From Bacteroidales bacterium UBA5197 (GTDB lineage Bacteria; Bacteroidota; Bacteroidia; Bacteroidales; Lentimicrobiaceae): 24,328 nt of DNA. The notes beneath the pieces were generated by a model, which was not told the origin of the DNA, did no database searches, and saw nothing but the letters and a program-made list of their open reading frames with translations. Made by a program: the position numbers and the translations under genes. Location of the stretch: the NCBI GenBank assembly GCA_002412885.1, contig DHVX01000080.1:1-24328 (forward strand). The letters are read 5' to 3'. Positions 1 through 7,820 of this stretch are shown in pieces. Position 1 is the stretch's first letter. Every line of letters begins with the position of its first letter.

Positions 1-191
1 TTATTGCTGGTCTTGCAACTATGGTAGCTTGCGGTCCTAATGCAGAACAATTGGCTGAGCAGGCTCGCCTTGATTCAATCCGTATTTCTGACTCTATCGC
101 TCTTGTTGAAGCTGAGCAGGTTCGCATTCAGGATTCAATCAATGCAGCTATGGCTGCTGACACAACCAACATAGAAGTTGTTGTTGAATAA
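1..191 (+). CDS. Small lipoprotein, C-terminal part (5' end outside window)
   Basis: An open frame enters from the left edge (codons begin at base 3) and stops at TAA 189-191. The visible residues include LATMVAC-GPN, a good lipobox with the lipidated Cys at bases 30-32, so only the first part of the signal peptide is missing. The mature peptide is about 53 residues, Ala/Glu/Asp/Ser/Ile-rich, with two imperfect copies of an AEQ-R-DSI unit (bases 54-80 and 111-140), and probably helical. Small lipoproteins of this kind are common in Bacteroidota and have no known function. A strong terminator follows directly, so the gene probably ends its transcription unit. Confidence 0.75.
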   Translation, partial: IAGLATMVACGPNAEQLAEQARLDSIRISDSIALVEAEQVRIQDSINAAMAADTTNIEVVVE

Positions 192-205
192 TCAAGATTT
201 TTCAG

Positions 206-243
206 AATAAAAAAAGGGGGTAGCAATACCCCCTTTTTTTATT
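206..243 (+). terminator. Rho-independent terminator after the lipoprotein gene
   Basis: A perfect 15-bp inverted repeat: left arm 206-220 (A-rich then GGGGG), 8-base loop 221-228, right arm 229-243 (CCCCC then T-rich). The run of seven T residues lies within the right arm. It begins 14 bases after the lipoprotein stop codon. Confidence 0.9.
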
Positions 244-369
244 CCTTTTTCGGAAACTATGGTAATCTGGAATGCATGTTCAGTTAACAATTTACCTTAC
301 TTTTTTTTATTCAAAGACAGCAGGCTGTTCTGATCTGAGATAATCAGAAATCAGAAACCAAATGTTTCT

Positions 370-377
370 TATCTTTG
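370..377 (+). promoter_or_regulatory. Candidate -7 element of the helicase gene
   Basis: TATCTTTG matches the Bacteroidota -7 consensus TAnnTTTG and lies 50 bases before the helicase ATG. No clear -33 TTTG is seen at the expected distance, so this is a candidate only. The rest of 244-427 is AT-rich and shows no gene. Confidence 0.45.
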
Positions 378-427
378 AATCGTTGCTTTGGCGGCTATTC
401 GCTTACTAAATTTATTACGCAAAATTA

Positions 428-1651
428 ATGATTGACACAACTGACGATAATTCAATAGTCACTTTCCGGGATTTTGGCTTTGATGAACAAATAATGGAAG
501 GCCTTGATTCTATAGGTTTCGAAACGCCAACTCCAATCCAGAAACAAATCATACCCTACATTATGCAGGGCAGAGATGTTATTGGCTGCGCACAAACAGG
601 AACCGGCAAAACTGCAGCTTATCTGCTTCCTGTCTTGCACAGAATAATAAATAACCCTGTTGATGGAGTAAATACAATAATCATTAGCCCGACCAGAGAG
701 CTTGCCATTCAGATAGCTCAGGCATTGGAAGGACTAAGTTACTTTGTGAATATCAGTTCATTGGCTGTTTACGGAGGTACCGATGGTAAAGAATGGGAGC
801 AACAAAAACGTGCACTAAGCAGTGGAGTTGATATTGTGGTTGCTACTCCTGGCAAGCTGATCTCCTTTCTTAATATGGATATTATTCCTGTTTCAAATCT
901 TCAACACCTGATACTCGATGAAGCCGATCGTATGCTTGACATGGGATTTGTGGATGATATAATGAAAATTATCAGCTATCTTCCTGAGAAAAGATCAACT
1001 TTCCTTTTTTCGGCAACCATGCCTTCACGAATCAGAGATCTGAGCCACAGGATTTTAAAGGATCCATTTGAAATTAATATTGCTGTTTCTAAGCCTGCTG
1101 CCGGAATTCTTCAGGCTGCCTACCTCACCTATGATTCTCAGAAATTACAGGTTCTTACCCAATTAATCAGGGGTAGAGATCTCCCAAGTGTACTGATTTT
1201 TGCTTCAACCAAGAGTAAAGTAAAATCAATAACAAGAGAACTGCTTTCTTCAGGTTTTCAGGTTGCTGATATTCATTCTGATCTGGAACAATCTGAAAGA
1301 GAGAAAGTTCTGCTTCGCTTCAGAACCCGTAGCCTGCAAATGTTGGTTGCTACCGATGTTTTGTCGCGCGGAATTGATATTGAAAATATCAGTCTTGTGC
1401 TAAATTATGATGTTCCTCATGATGCTGAAGATTACGTTCATAGAGTCGGCAGGACTGCCAGAGCTGAACAAACGGGAATCGCAATAACTTTCGTGAATGA
1501 AACTGATATGTTCCGTTTTTCGAAGATAGAGAAACTCATTGAAAGCAAAATTCTGAAACTTATGCCAGCACCTGAATTTGGGCCGGGTCCGGTTTACGAT
1601 CCAAAGCCAACCAGAGAGACTCATTTTCATAAACGTCCCAAAAGAAAATAA
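428..1651 (+). CDS. DEAD-box ATP-dependent RNA helicase (RhlE/DeaD type)
   Basis: A cytoplasmic ATP-dependent RNA helicase that unwinds short RNA duplexes, in this family usually for ribosome assembly or RNA turnover. All core motifs are visible: Q-motif region GFETPTPIQ (30-38), Walker A AQTGTGKT (55-62), PTREL (88-92), DEAD (164-167), SAT (195-197), ATDVLSRGID (308-317) and HRVGRTAR (338-345). The 407-residue protein ends soon after the second RecA domain with a short basic tail (KRPKRK), so it lacks the long RNA-binding extension of DeaD/CsdA and looks more like a minimal RhlE. The ATG has no Shine-Dalgarno sequence, usual in this phylum. The next gene starts 22 bases downstream on the same strand and may be cotranscribed. 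Confidence 0.95.
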   Translation: MIDTTDDNSIVTFRDFGFDEQIMEGLDSIGFETPTPIQKQIIPYIMQGRDVIGCAQTGTGKTAAYLLPVLHRIINNPVDGVNTIIISPTRELAIQIAQALEGLSYFVNISSLAVYGGTDGKEWEQQKRALSSGVDIVVATPGKLISFLNMDIIPVSNLQHLILDEADRMLDMGFVDDIMKIISYLPEKRSTFLFSATMPSRIRDLSHRILKDPFEINIAVSKPAAGILQAAYLTYDSQKLQVLTQLIRGRDLPSVLIFASTKSKVKSITRELLSSGFQVADIHSDLEQSEREKVLLRFRTRSLQMLVATDVLSRGIDIENISLVLNYDVPHDAEDYVHRVGRTARAEQTGIAITFVNETDMFRFSKIEKLIESKILKLMPAPEFGPGPVYDPKPTRETHFHKRPKRK

Positions 1652-1673
1652 TAACCTCAGATTTGCCAACCCT

Positions 1674-2450
1674 ATGGATTTACAACTCAATAATAAGCTG
1701 TTCGTGGTACTTGGAGCTTCATCGGGTTTTGGGAAATCCATTGCAGACAAGTTAATTACCGAGAACGCAAATGTTATTGCGGTTGCGCGTCGCATAGATT
1801 TACTAAAATCAGGCGCTGAAGGTTCAAATGGAAAATTTGAACCTATGCTGGCCGATGTAACTTCGCCTGATTTTCCCGATAATCTTATCAAAGTAATTAA
1901 TGGCAGGCCTTTACACGGAATTGTTATAAATGCCGGAGGCCCGCCTGCCGGAAGTTTTTTGGAAACAAGCCCTTCGATGTGGGAAGATGCTTTTTATAAA
2001 GTACTGCACTGGAAAGTCTGTTTATTGCAAAGGCTTGTCTATCAGTTTATTGATGCAAAATATGGCCGGATTGTAATGATTGAAAGTGTTTCGGTGAAGC
2101 AACCGGTAAGTCAGCTTGTTCTGAGCAATTCTCTCAGGGCTGCTGTTGCCGGAATGGCAAGGACCTTGGCCGATGAAGTTGCTGCACATGGAGTTACAGT
2201 TAATATTCTTGCTCCGGGATATCATGATACCGATGCAATGAAACGGCTGTATGTAAAAAGAGCTGAATTATTACAGATTGATGTTGAAACAGCCCGGACA
2301 AGATTTACCAACGAAACCGGAACAGGCAAACTTGGGAATCCTGATCATTTTGCAGATCTGGCAGTTTGGTTGCTTTCTCCTTCATCTGAATTTGTAACCG
2401 GACAGGTAATTTCTGTTGCCGGAAATCTGGTTAAAGGAATTATGGGATAA
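1674..2450 (+). CDS. SDR-fold oxidoreductase-like protein with atypical active site
   Basis: A 258-residue Rossmann-fold protein of the short-chain dehydrogenase/reductase superfamily. The ATG at 1674 is chosen over longer in-frame readings because those overlap the helicase gene and the nucleotide-binding strand starts about 8 residues after this Met. Visible are the glycine motif GASSGFG (14-20), NAGG (86-89), and an active-site region IESVSVKQP (136-144). Where a classical SDR has YxxxK, this protein reads SNSLR (151-155), so the catalytic Tyr and Lys appear replaced by Ser and Arg. I recall a FabG-like SDR subgroup that lacks the standard tetrad. The substrate is unknown. It follows the helicase by 22 bases, and its stop lies 4 bases from the convergent DUF2062 gene. 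Confidence 0.85.
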   Translation: MDLQLNNKLFVVLGASSGFGKSIADKLITENANVIAVARRIDLLKSGAEGSNGKFEPMLADVTSPDFPDNLIKVINGRPLHGIVINAGGPPAGSFLETSPSMWEDAFYKVLHWKVCLLQRLVYQFIDAKYGRIVMIESVSVKQPVSQLVLSNSLRAAVAGMARTLADEVAAHGVTVNILAPGYHDTDAMKRLYVKRAELLQIDVETARTRFTNETGTGKLGNPDHFADLAVWLLSPSSEFVTGQVISVAGNLVKGIMG

Positions 2451-2454
2451 TAGC

Positions 2455-2940
2455 CTATTCATCGGTTGGTTTCTTATTATTGATCCGGATGAGTATTGGA
2501 TTGACACCAAAATATATGATCACCGAAACCGGAAACATTATTACAATCCAAACCAATAATGTAGTTGCAAATAGCCAAAATATATCGGCTGATGCGCTTA
2601 GTAAAATACTTCCTGACATTTTCTCCAGCAGTTCCGGAATTTTATTTATGATTTCTTTTCCGGTAATCTTAGATGCGACACTGTATAATGGAACAAATAG
2701 CAGTATCTGCAAAGGGAAAACCAGATAATTCACCAGCTGAATCAAAGCCAGATTCATTCTGAATCCAACAGCAAGTGTAGCGCACAGTGCTGTTGAAATT
2801 CCCGGGATAGGAATTGTTCCGATCAGAACTCCTGCTGCAATCGTTCTTGACATCATTTCAGGAGCCAACCCCTGACTCAGAAACTCACCTAAAGGTTTAC
2901 CAATCCGGTTGAATAACAGATTGCCGGTTTTTGTTTTCAT
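2455..2940 (-). CDS. DUF2062-type integral membrane protein
   Basis: A 161-residue protein with at least three hydrophobic stretches. It resembles DUF2062: an amphipathic N-terminus, an APEMMSRTIAAGVLIGTIPI segment, a RMNLALIQLVNYLVFP segment (the family has an Arg-x-Asn followed by an Asn/Pro turn) and a C-terminal membrane helix. Members are small inner-membrane proteins of unknown biochemical role, sometimes fused to or near glycosyltransferases. Its ATG overlaps the rhodanese stop by 4 bases (2937-2940), so the two are almost certainly translationally coupled as the last genes of a four-gene operon. The last 10 residues are polar and probably cytoplasmic. Confidence 0.8.
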   Translation of the reverse strand: MKTKTGNLLFNRIGKPLGEFLSQGLAPEMMSRTIAAGVLIGTIPIPGISTALCATLAVGFRMNLALIQLVNYLVFPLQILLFVPLYSVASKITGKEIINKIPELLEKMSGSILLSASADIFWLFATTLLVWIVIMFPVSVIIYFGVNPILIRINNKKPTDE

Positions 2941-3254
2941 ACGTCCATTGATGGATCTATATCACTTGCATACTGATATATCCCACCTTCAAGTATATAT
3001 AAGTCTTTGATTTTTAGCTTGTCTTTCAGGTAAATATATACCTGCTCGCTTTTCATTCCATAAATGCAGTAGATTACAACCTTATTCTCCTTTTGAACAA
3101 GATTAAGTTTATACGGAAGTTCAAGTTGGGGGATTGACAATGCACCCTGAATGTGGCAACGTTCAAATTTGTCAGATTCTCTGGTGTCGATCAACTGGAA
3201 GTTTTCACTGCCGTCAATCATTGTCTTAAGTTGGGCAGGTTTTATGAATTTCAT
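2937..3254 (-). CDS. Single-domain rhodanese-like protein
   Basis: A 105-residue cytoplasmic rhodanese domain without signal peptide. Rhodanese hallmarks are visible: LIDTRESDKFERCHIQGA (21-38), the usual D-x-R-E and H-I-x-G-A pattern, and VVIYCIYGMKSE (59-70), where Cys63 heads the active loop CIYGMK. The loop has six residues, as in sulfurtransferases, though Arg is replaced by Lys at its end. The likely chemistry is transfer of sulfane sulfur through a Cys persulfide; the acceptor cannot be told from sequence. It starts 6 bases after the upstream TIP30-like gene and overlaps the downstream DUF2062 gene by 4 bases. Confidence 0.88.
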   Translation of the reverse strand: MKFIKPAQLKTMIDGSENFQLIDTRESDKFERCHIQGALSIPQLELPYKLNLVQKENKVVIYCIYGMKSEQVYIYLKDKLKIKDLYILEGGIYQYASDIDPSMDV

Positions 3255-3260
3255 AACTGA

Positions 3261-3938
3261 TTACATTGTTTTGTTTGCCAGCAGTTCTATCTCATCCGAT
3301 TCATAAATGAAAATACCTTTGCCTTTGAATGCTGAGTTGATCATTGCTTTTGCAACATCAGCAGCATGAATGGGCTTATATTTCCTGAATTTTCCAGCCA
3401 TCATGGGAGAAGTGAAAACGGCAATCCGTTTTCCGATATTTTCAAGAAATCTGCTTTCATTCCTCATTCCCAGAAGAATTGATGGTCTAAAGATACTGAT
3501 GTTTGCGAACTGGAAGGTTTTGATAGATAGCTCCATTAATCCTTTGGTGCGAAGGTAAAAATTTCCTGATTCAGCTGAAGCACCAACAGAAGATACTACT
3601 ACAAAAGCTTCAGCTTTATTTCGAGCCGCATTTTGGGCGATTTTCTCAACAAGATCATGATCGATTTTAAAGAAATTTTCATTGCTTCCGGCTTTTTTAC
3701 GGGTTGTCCCGATGCAGCAGAATACATGGCTTCGGTTGAATAACCCTTCCATTTCGTCAAATTTTTCAGGGTTAAAAATGATTTGCACTATTGCAGGACT
3801 GGCTACATGCAGCTTTTCTCTGACAAATATGACTACTCGCGAATATCTTGAGTCGCTGATTAATTGTTCGGATAAAAACTTTCCTATTAAACCGCTTGCT
3901 CCGAAAACCAGTGCAGTTTTTGATGTTGATTCATTCAT
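3261..3938 (-). CDS. NAD(P)-binding atypical SDR, TIP30/HTATIP2-like
   Basis: A 225-residue Rossmann protein. It has the extended-SDR dinucleotide motif GASGLIG (13-19), CCIGTTRKKAGS (74-85), the SSVGA strand (116-120), and an intact YLRTK (Tyr128, Lys132), all as in the atypical SDR group around eukaryotic HTATIP2/TIP30 and its bacterial relatives. The later RPSILLG (about 152-158) also fits that group. The substrate is not known for the bacterial proteins. It is the second gene of the probable operon, 23 bases after the MFS exporter and 6 bases before the rhodanese. Confidence 0.85.
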   Translation of the reverse strand: MNESTSKTALVFGASGLIGKFLSEQLISDSRYSRVVIFVREKLHVASPAIVQIIFNPEKFDEMEGLFNRSHVFCCIGTTRKKAGSNENFFKIDHDLVEKIAQNAARNKAEAFVVVSSVGASAESGNFYLRTKGLMELSIKTFQFANISIFRPSILLGMRNESRFLENIGKRIAVFTSPMMAGKFRKYKPIHAADVAKAMINSAFKGKGIFIYESDEIELLANKTM

Positions 3939-3961
3939 TGCAGTTAAAATATTTTGGTTGT

Positions 3962-5326
3962 TTATGATCTCATCTTACCTCTTTTCAAAGAAAAGAACAC
4001 TCCCGCAATTGAAAGTAAGGCAAAAACAAGAAATGATATTTTTATTCCAGACAAAAGTCCATCGGTATTACTTATGCTTTTTCCAGTTTCAGCCATCATC
4101 AATGCAAAAATCATCATACTGATTCCCATACTGATGGTTTGGCCGGTCAAACGCATAGTTCCGAGTATGGAAGAGGCAACTCCATATTCGTTTTGTTTTA
4201 CTGAACTCATCACAGCATTGGTGTTGGGTGACGAAAACAAAGCAAATCCCAGACCCAGCATTATCAGCATAGAAACAATAAACCAGATTCCATCACTTTT
4301 ATCCAGAGTTGCAAAAGCAAACAAGCCTATAACTGTGATACCCATCCCGACAGAAGCTACGATTGAAGGTTCTATCCGGTCGCTTAGTTTGCCGGCCAAT
4401 GGCGAAAAAAGAGTCATTGTTATGGGTTGCACCATAAGAATTAAACCGGCTTTATGTGGCGGTAATCCGAGCACCTGTTGTAAATAAAGGCTAAGTAAAA
4501 AAACCAGCGCAAATGTAGAAGCGTAATTGATAAATGCAGCAATGTTCGAAAAAATGAAAATGTGATTCTTTCGAAACTGTCCAACAGCAATCAAAGGATT
4601 ATCAATTTTACCTTCAAAAATAACAAAAGTTGTGAATCCTGCCAATCCAATGATCAAAAGGATGATACCTTTTGCAGAGGGGAGTGAAGGGAAGCTGTAA
4701 ACTATCAAAGCCAAGCTAATTCCATAAATTAGACTACCGGTCAGATCGAATTTTTCCGGATTCACAGTTTTAATTTCGGTATTCAGGTTTCTCATTGCAA
4801 TTGGAATAATTATCAGACTGAGGAACGCTGTTAAAACAAAGATACTTCTCCAGCCAAAAAACATGATCAGAAATCCTCCGATTGTGGGTCCCATACTTAA
4901 ACCGAGATAAACCGCTGCAACATTGATACCAAGCACTTTGCCGCGTTCATGCTTGGGATAAGATGAAGTAAGTATAGCAATGGCCGTAGCGTATATCAAT
5001 GCTCCTCCAGCTCCGTTAAGGACTCTGGAAATCAACAAAAGTGAAGAGGAAAAAGCTACTGCCGATAATATTGAAGCTATTGTAAAAACAAAGATGCCAC
5101 CAATAAAAAAGAATTTTCGCCCGTAAATATCCGATAATCGTCCGAATGGCAAAAGAAAAACAGCGGCAGCCAGCAGGTATGAATTAGAAACCCAGCCCAG
5201 CTCTATGGCATTCATTTCCAGTTCTAAACCAATTGCAGGCAAGGCAATATTGATTGCCGATCCCATAAATGGAGTAAGAAACGAACTTAAAGTGGTTACA
5301 AATAAAATTGCTGTATTGCTCCGCAT
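3962..5326 (-). CDS. MFS drug/solute exporter, EmrB/QacA (DHA2-like) type
   Basis: A polytopic inner-membrane transporter of the major facilitator superfamily, probably a proton-driven exporter of hydrophobic compounds with about 14 membrane segments. Visible are SFLTPFMGSAINIALPAIG in the first helix, motif A GRLSDIYGRK between helices 2 and 3, and motif C GLSMGPTIGGFL in helix 5. An upstream in-frame ATG at 5371 would add 15 residues. I prefer the ATG at 5326 (454 residues), because a TAnnTTTG element lies inside the added stretch and the first helix begins right after this Met. It heads a minus-strand operon with the TIP30-like, rhodanese and DUF2062 genes. The exported substrate is unknown. 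Confidence 0.87.
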   Translation of the reverse strand: MRSNTAILFVTTLSSFLTPFMGSAINIALPAIGLELEMNAIELGWVSNSYLLAAAVFLLPFGRLSDIYGRKFFFIGGIFVFTIASILSAVAFSSSLLLISRVLNGAGGALIYATAIAILTSSYPKHERGKVLGINVAAVYLGLSMGPTIGGFLIMFFGWRSIFVLTAFLSLIIIPIAMRNLNTEIKTVNPEKFDLTGSLIYGISLALIVYSFPSLPSAKGIILLIIGLAGFTTFVIFEGKIDNPLIAVGQFRKNHIFIFSNIAAFINYASTFALVFLLSLYLQQVLGLPPHKAGLILMVQPITMTLFSPLAGKLSDRIEPSIVASVGMGITVIGLFAFATLDKSDGIWFIVSMLIMLGLGFALFSSPNTNAVMSSVKQNEYGVASSILGTMRLTGQTISMGISMMIFALMMAETGKSISNTDGLLSGIKISFLVFALLSIAGVFFSLKRGKMRS

Positions 5327-5339
5327 GCGGCATTTTTTG

Positions 5340-5347
5340 CAAATGTA
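5340..5347 (-). promoter_or_regulatory. Candidate -7 element of the MFS operon
   Basis: On the minus strand this reads TACATTTG, a match to TAnnTTTG, 13 bases before the chosen ATG at 5326. Transcription would then start a few bases before that ATG, excluding the ATG at 5371. No clear -33 element is seen. Confidence 0.45.
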
Positions 5348-5462
5348 TTGGAAAATCAGGATTGAATGCATCTGATTTCTTCCGAAGTTTGTTAACTTTA
5401 TACTTCGATAATGAAAAGCTATCGATTGAAATGGATTGTTAACCCCAAAATAAATTATTAAA

Positions 5463-5849
5463 ATGAAATACTACTTTACAAAAAACACTTCGCTTTCTTT
5501 CGAAAAAGCAATAGAAAGAACAACAGAACTTCTTAAAGAACAGGGTTTTGGTATCATTACTGAAATTGATGTGACATCTACTTTTAAAAATAAACTAAAC
5601 CTTGATTTCAGGAAATATCGCATATTAGGTGCTTGCAACCCGGCATTTGCCCATGAAGTTCTTTCAAAAGACTCTATGATCGGATTGCTGCTGCCTTGCA
5701 ATGTGGTTGTTCAAGAGATGGAAGATGGCTCAACTGAAATTTCTGCAATCAATGCCAAAGTTAATATGGAAATTGCCAAAAGTGATTCAGTTGCAGATAT
5801 TGCCTGTAAGGTTACTGAAATTCTTGAAAAGGTAATCCAAAAAATCTGA
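5463..5849 (+). CDS. DUF302 family protein
   Basis: A 128-residue protein matching DUF302 along its full length: FGIITEIDVTSTFKNKL (29-45), FRKYRILGACNPAFAHEVL (49-67), and IGLLLPCNVVVQE (73-85) ending in SAINA. The family forms a small alpha/beta domain and has no settled function; some members bind small molecules or accompany sulfur and metal genes. No signal peptide is seen. It is alone on its strand, divergent from the MFS operon across an intergenic region of roughly 100 bases in which I see no convincing plus-strand promoter, and its stop is 2 bases from the stop of the convergent 471-residue gene. Confidence 0.9.
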   Translation: MKYYFTKNTSLSFEKAIERTTELLKEQGFGIITEIDVTSTFKNKLNLDFRKYRILGACNPAFAHEVLSKDSMIGLLLPCNVVVQEMEDGSTEISAINAKVNMEIAKSDSVADIACKVTEILEKVIQKI

Positions 5850-5851
5850 GA

Positions 5852-7267
5852 TCAGTCCTTATAGCCGAACAGCTTTCGCGATTTAATGGTTTCTGCAACA
5901 TAAGCCGGAACCAGTTTTTCCCATTCAGGATCGGATACCTTGATTTTATCCAACACCTGGGGTGAGAAAATATTGATGAATTTCTTATTTATATCACTGA
6001 TTTCGAGTATCAATCGAGAGGAAACCAGATAGTTATATAAATGACGGGTTTCCGCTGTAAAGGCAATGTCTTCTGATCGGATTAAATTTAATGTATCCGG
6101 GTTGAGGCCGGGATAAACATACATTTTCATATTTCTGGCAAAGAGCTTTCCGAACGCTTCAAGTATTCCTCCTTTGAGATCAGAATAATACTTCGGATCA
6201 AATATTTTTTCGAAAGTTTCAGCGCCTACAACGATGCGTAACTTGTTGATTCTAAATCCTGAAAAATAATGAACCAGTTTGTAAAATTCCCTGAAACCTG
6301 AAACCATCACATTTTGTCCCATTCCATTCAAAAGGTCAACACGATCGAGAAAATCACGGTCATCAATATCTGATTCATCAGGAGCCATCAGGTTATCAAT
6401 AGTGATTTCACAAAACGACAAGGTGTTTGATTTGTCATAATCTTCGTCGCGCTTAAATAATGCATAACTTGATTTCAGTATATCAAATCCTGCATAAGTT
6501 ATGGGTCTGAAACTACCGCGGAAAGCCAGCACATTCATTTTATAGAGCATATCGGCAGGCTCCTGAACATTTCCGAACTTATCGAACATTATGGCTTTGG
6601 CCATACCATTTTTTACAAGCTGAACAGCAAGCAACCGATTGTCAACATACGATAATTCAGGACCTTTCATGCGGATCATTGTAATCTCCATCCGATCTAT
6701 TGATAGATTGTCAAGCAGCGATTGGATAAAAAGATTTGGTCTGTCGTGGTGATAAAAACACGCATAAAGAAGGTTCACGCCTGCAATACCGAGCGTATTT
6801 TGCTGAAGCAGGTTATCATTTTCATGTAAACCAACATGAATTACTACTTCATTTGGCTCAGAATCCGGATGCAATTGAAACCGGCATCCGATCCAGCCGT
6901 GGCTGATGTTATCTTTACGATAGTTTATTGTGGAAACGGTATTGGCATAAACAAAGAATCGGGTAGGAGTTTCGCGTTTGCTTCCCAGCATATTTACCAG
7001 CTGATCGTACTCACAATCCAGCATTTCTTCGAGGCGCTGGCAGGAAACATAGCGCTTGCTTGCCTGATTTTGGCTGTATAGAATATCGCTGTATTGTTTG
7101 TCGTAGGCCGAAATGGTTTTGGCTATGGTTCCTGAAGCCCCGCCTGCCTGAAAAAAGTTTCTTGAAACTTCCTGACCTCCACCAATTTCTGCAAATACTC
7201 CATAAGTCGATTGGTCGAGATTGATGGTGAGCGCTTTCAGGCTGGTTGACAGATTTTGTCCTTCCAT
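5852..7267 (-). CDS. Conserved protein of unknown function (FAEIGGGQEVSR family)
   Basis: A 471-residue soluble protein without signal peptide or membrane segment. The N-terminus carries striking motifs: YGVFAEIGGGQEVSRNFFQ (22-40), GGASGTIAKTISAYD (42-56), YVSCQRLEEML (73-83), GSKR (95-98), SHGWIGCRFQLHP (122-134) and QQNTLGIAGVNLLYACFY (155-172). I recognise these from a widespread bacterial family often given unreliable names in databases (TonB-dependent receptor, nicotinate-nucleotide adenylyltransferase). Nothing here looks like a beta-barrel, and I see no HxGH nucleotidyltransferase motif. The glycine-rich segment might bind a phosphate or nucleotide, but that is inference. The gene starts 21 bases after the receptor relic on the same strand, which may be where the TonB-receptor label comes from in similar neighbourhoods. 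Confidence 0.8.
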   Translation of the reverse strand: MEGQNLSTSLKALTINLDQSTYGVFAEIGGGQEVSRNFFQAGGASGTIAKTISAYDKQYSDILYSQNQASKRYVSCQRLEEMLDCEYDQLVNMLGSKRETPTRFFVYANTVSTINYRKDNISHGWIGCRFQLHPDSEPNEVVIHVGLHENDNLLQQNTLGIAGVNLLYACFYHHDRPNLFIQSLLDNLSIDRMEITMIRMKGPELSYVDNRLLAVQLVKNGMAKAIMFDKFGNVQEPADMLYKMNVLAFRGSFRPITYAGFDILKSSYALFKRDEDYDKSNTLSFCEITIDNLMAPDESDIDDRDFLDRVDLLNGMGQNVMVSGFREFYKLVHYFSGFRINKLRIVVGAETFEKIFDPKYYSDLKGGILEAFGKLFARNMKMYVYPGLNPDTLNLIRSEDIAFTAETRHLYNYLVSSRLILEISDINKKFINIFSPQVLDKIKVSDPEWEKLVPAYVAETIKSRKLFGYKD

Positions 7268-7288
7268 TCGATTTGTTTAAAGTTCTTA

Positions 7289-7740
7289 TTAAAAATTCAG
7301 ACTGAGAGAGAAGTTAAATGTACGACCATTTGTCCAAAAACCTCTGAAAGTTTCAAGATTATGTATATTTCCGTCTTCTCCTCTGGTGATGGTCTCTTTA
7401 TTCAGCAGATTATAACAACTTAAGGCAGCAATGGTTTTCAATCCAGCTATCGTGAATTGATATTGCAAATGTACATCTGTAATGGAGTAATCAGGAATCC
7501 GGAAGGCTGACTTCTGTCGTTGGAATTATTTTTTCCGGCAGGATCAATACTGGCATACAATTGTTTGCTGTAATGGATCCCTTTTCGGTTAATCCGGTGG
7601 ATTGAATGAGTGAGTTCATGTAAATTTCATAATTTGTGAATGAATGATGGGAGAATCCCGCCAGTGCTGGCTTCGGTCTTTTTGGTAATAATGTTGACCT
7701 ATAATTGAATAAGGAAAATATAGTTACCATATAATAGCAG
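7289..7740 (-). pseudogene. Remnant of a TonB-dependent receptor (C-terminal barrel)
   Basis: This stretch holds no intact gene. Reading the minus strand, the last piece gives PDYSITDVHLQYQFTIAG, then CYNLLNKETITRGEDG, then SLSLNF and TAA at 7289-7291. That is a typical end of an outer-membrane TonB receptor: final beta strands, an NLLNKE turn and a terminal Phe. Just upstream a different frame continues the same protein (GIHYSKQLYASIDPAGKN, then NSNDRSQ), with the join near 7497-7510, so a frameshift broke the gene. Further upstream a third frame reads SHHSFTNYEIYMN (about 7615-7655). No plug domain, signal peptide or start is present. The left boundary at 7740 is approximate. Confidence 0.7.
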
Positions 7741-7774
7741 GTATATCAAACTTTATCACTCAAAAAATGTTTGT

Positions 7775-7807
7775 TTTGTAGTTGAATAGATCAAATATAT
7801 ATCTTTT
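7775..7807 (+). promoter_or_regulatory. Candidate promoter of the hybrid kinase gene
   Basis: TTTG at 7775-7778, a 21-base spacer, and TATCTTTT at 7800-7807 (one mismatch to TAnnTTTG). The same TTTG-N21-TAnnTTTG layout is seen in front of the thioredoxin-like gene. The predicted transcript starts very close to the ATG at 7821. Confidence 0.4.
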
Positions 7808-7820
7808 ATACAGTTAAAAT

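Noticed and set aside
5327..5371. N-terminal extension of the MFS exporter to ATG 5371
   Set aside because: A TAnnTTTG element lies inside it and the residues are not transporter-like; kept as an alternative only.
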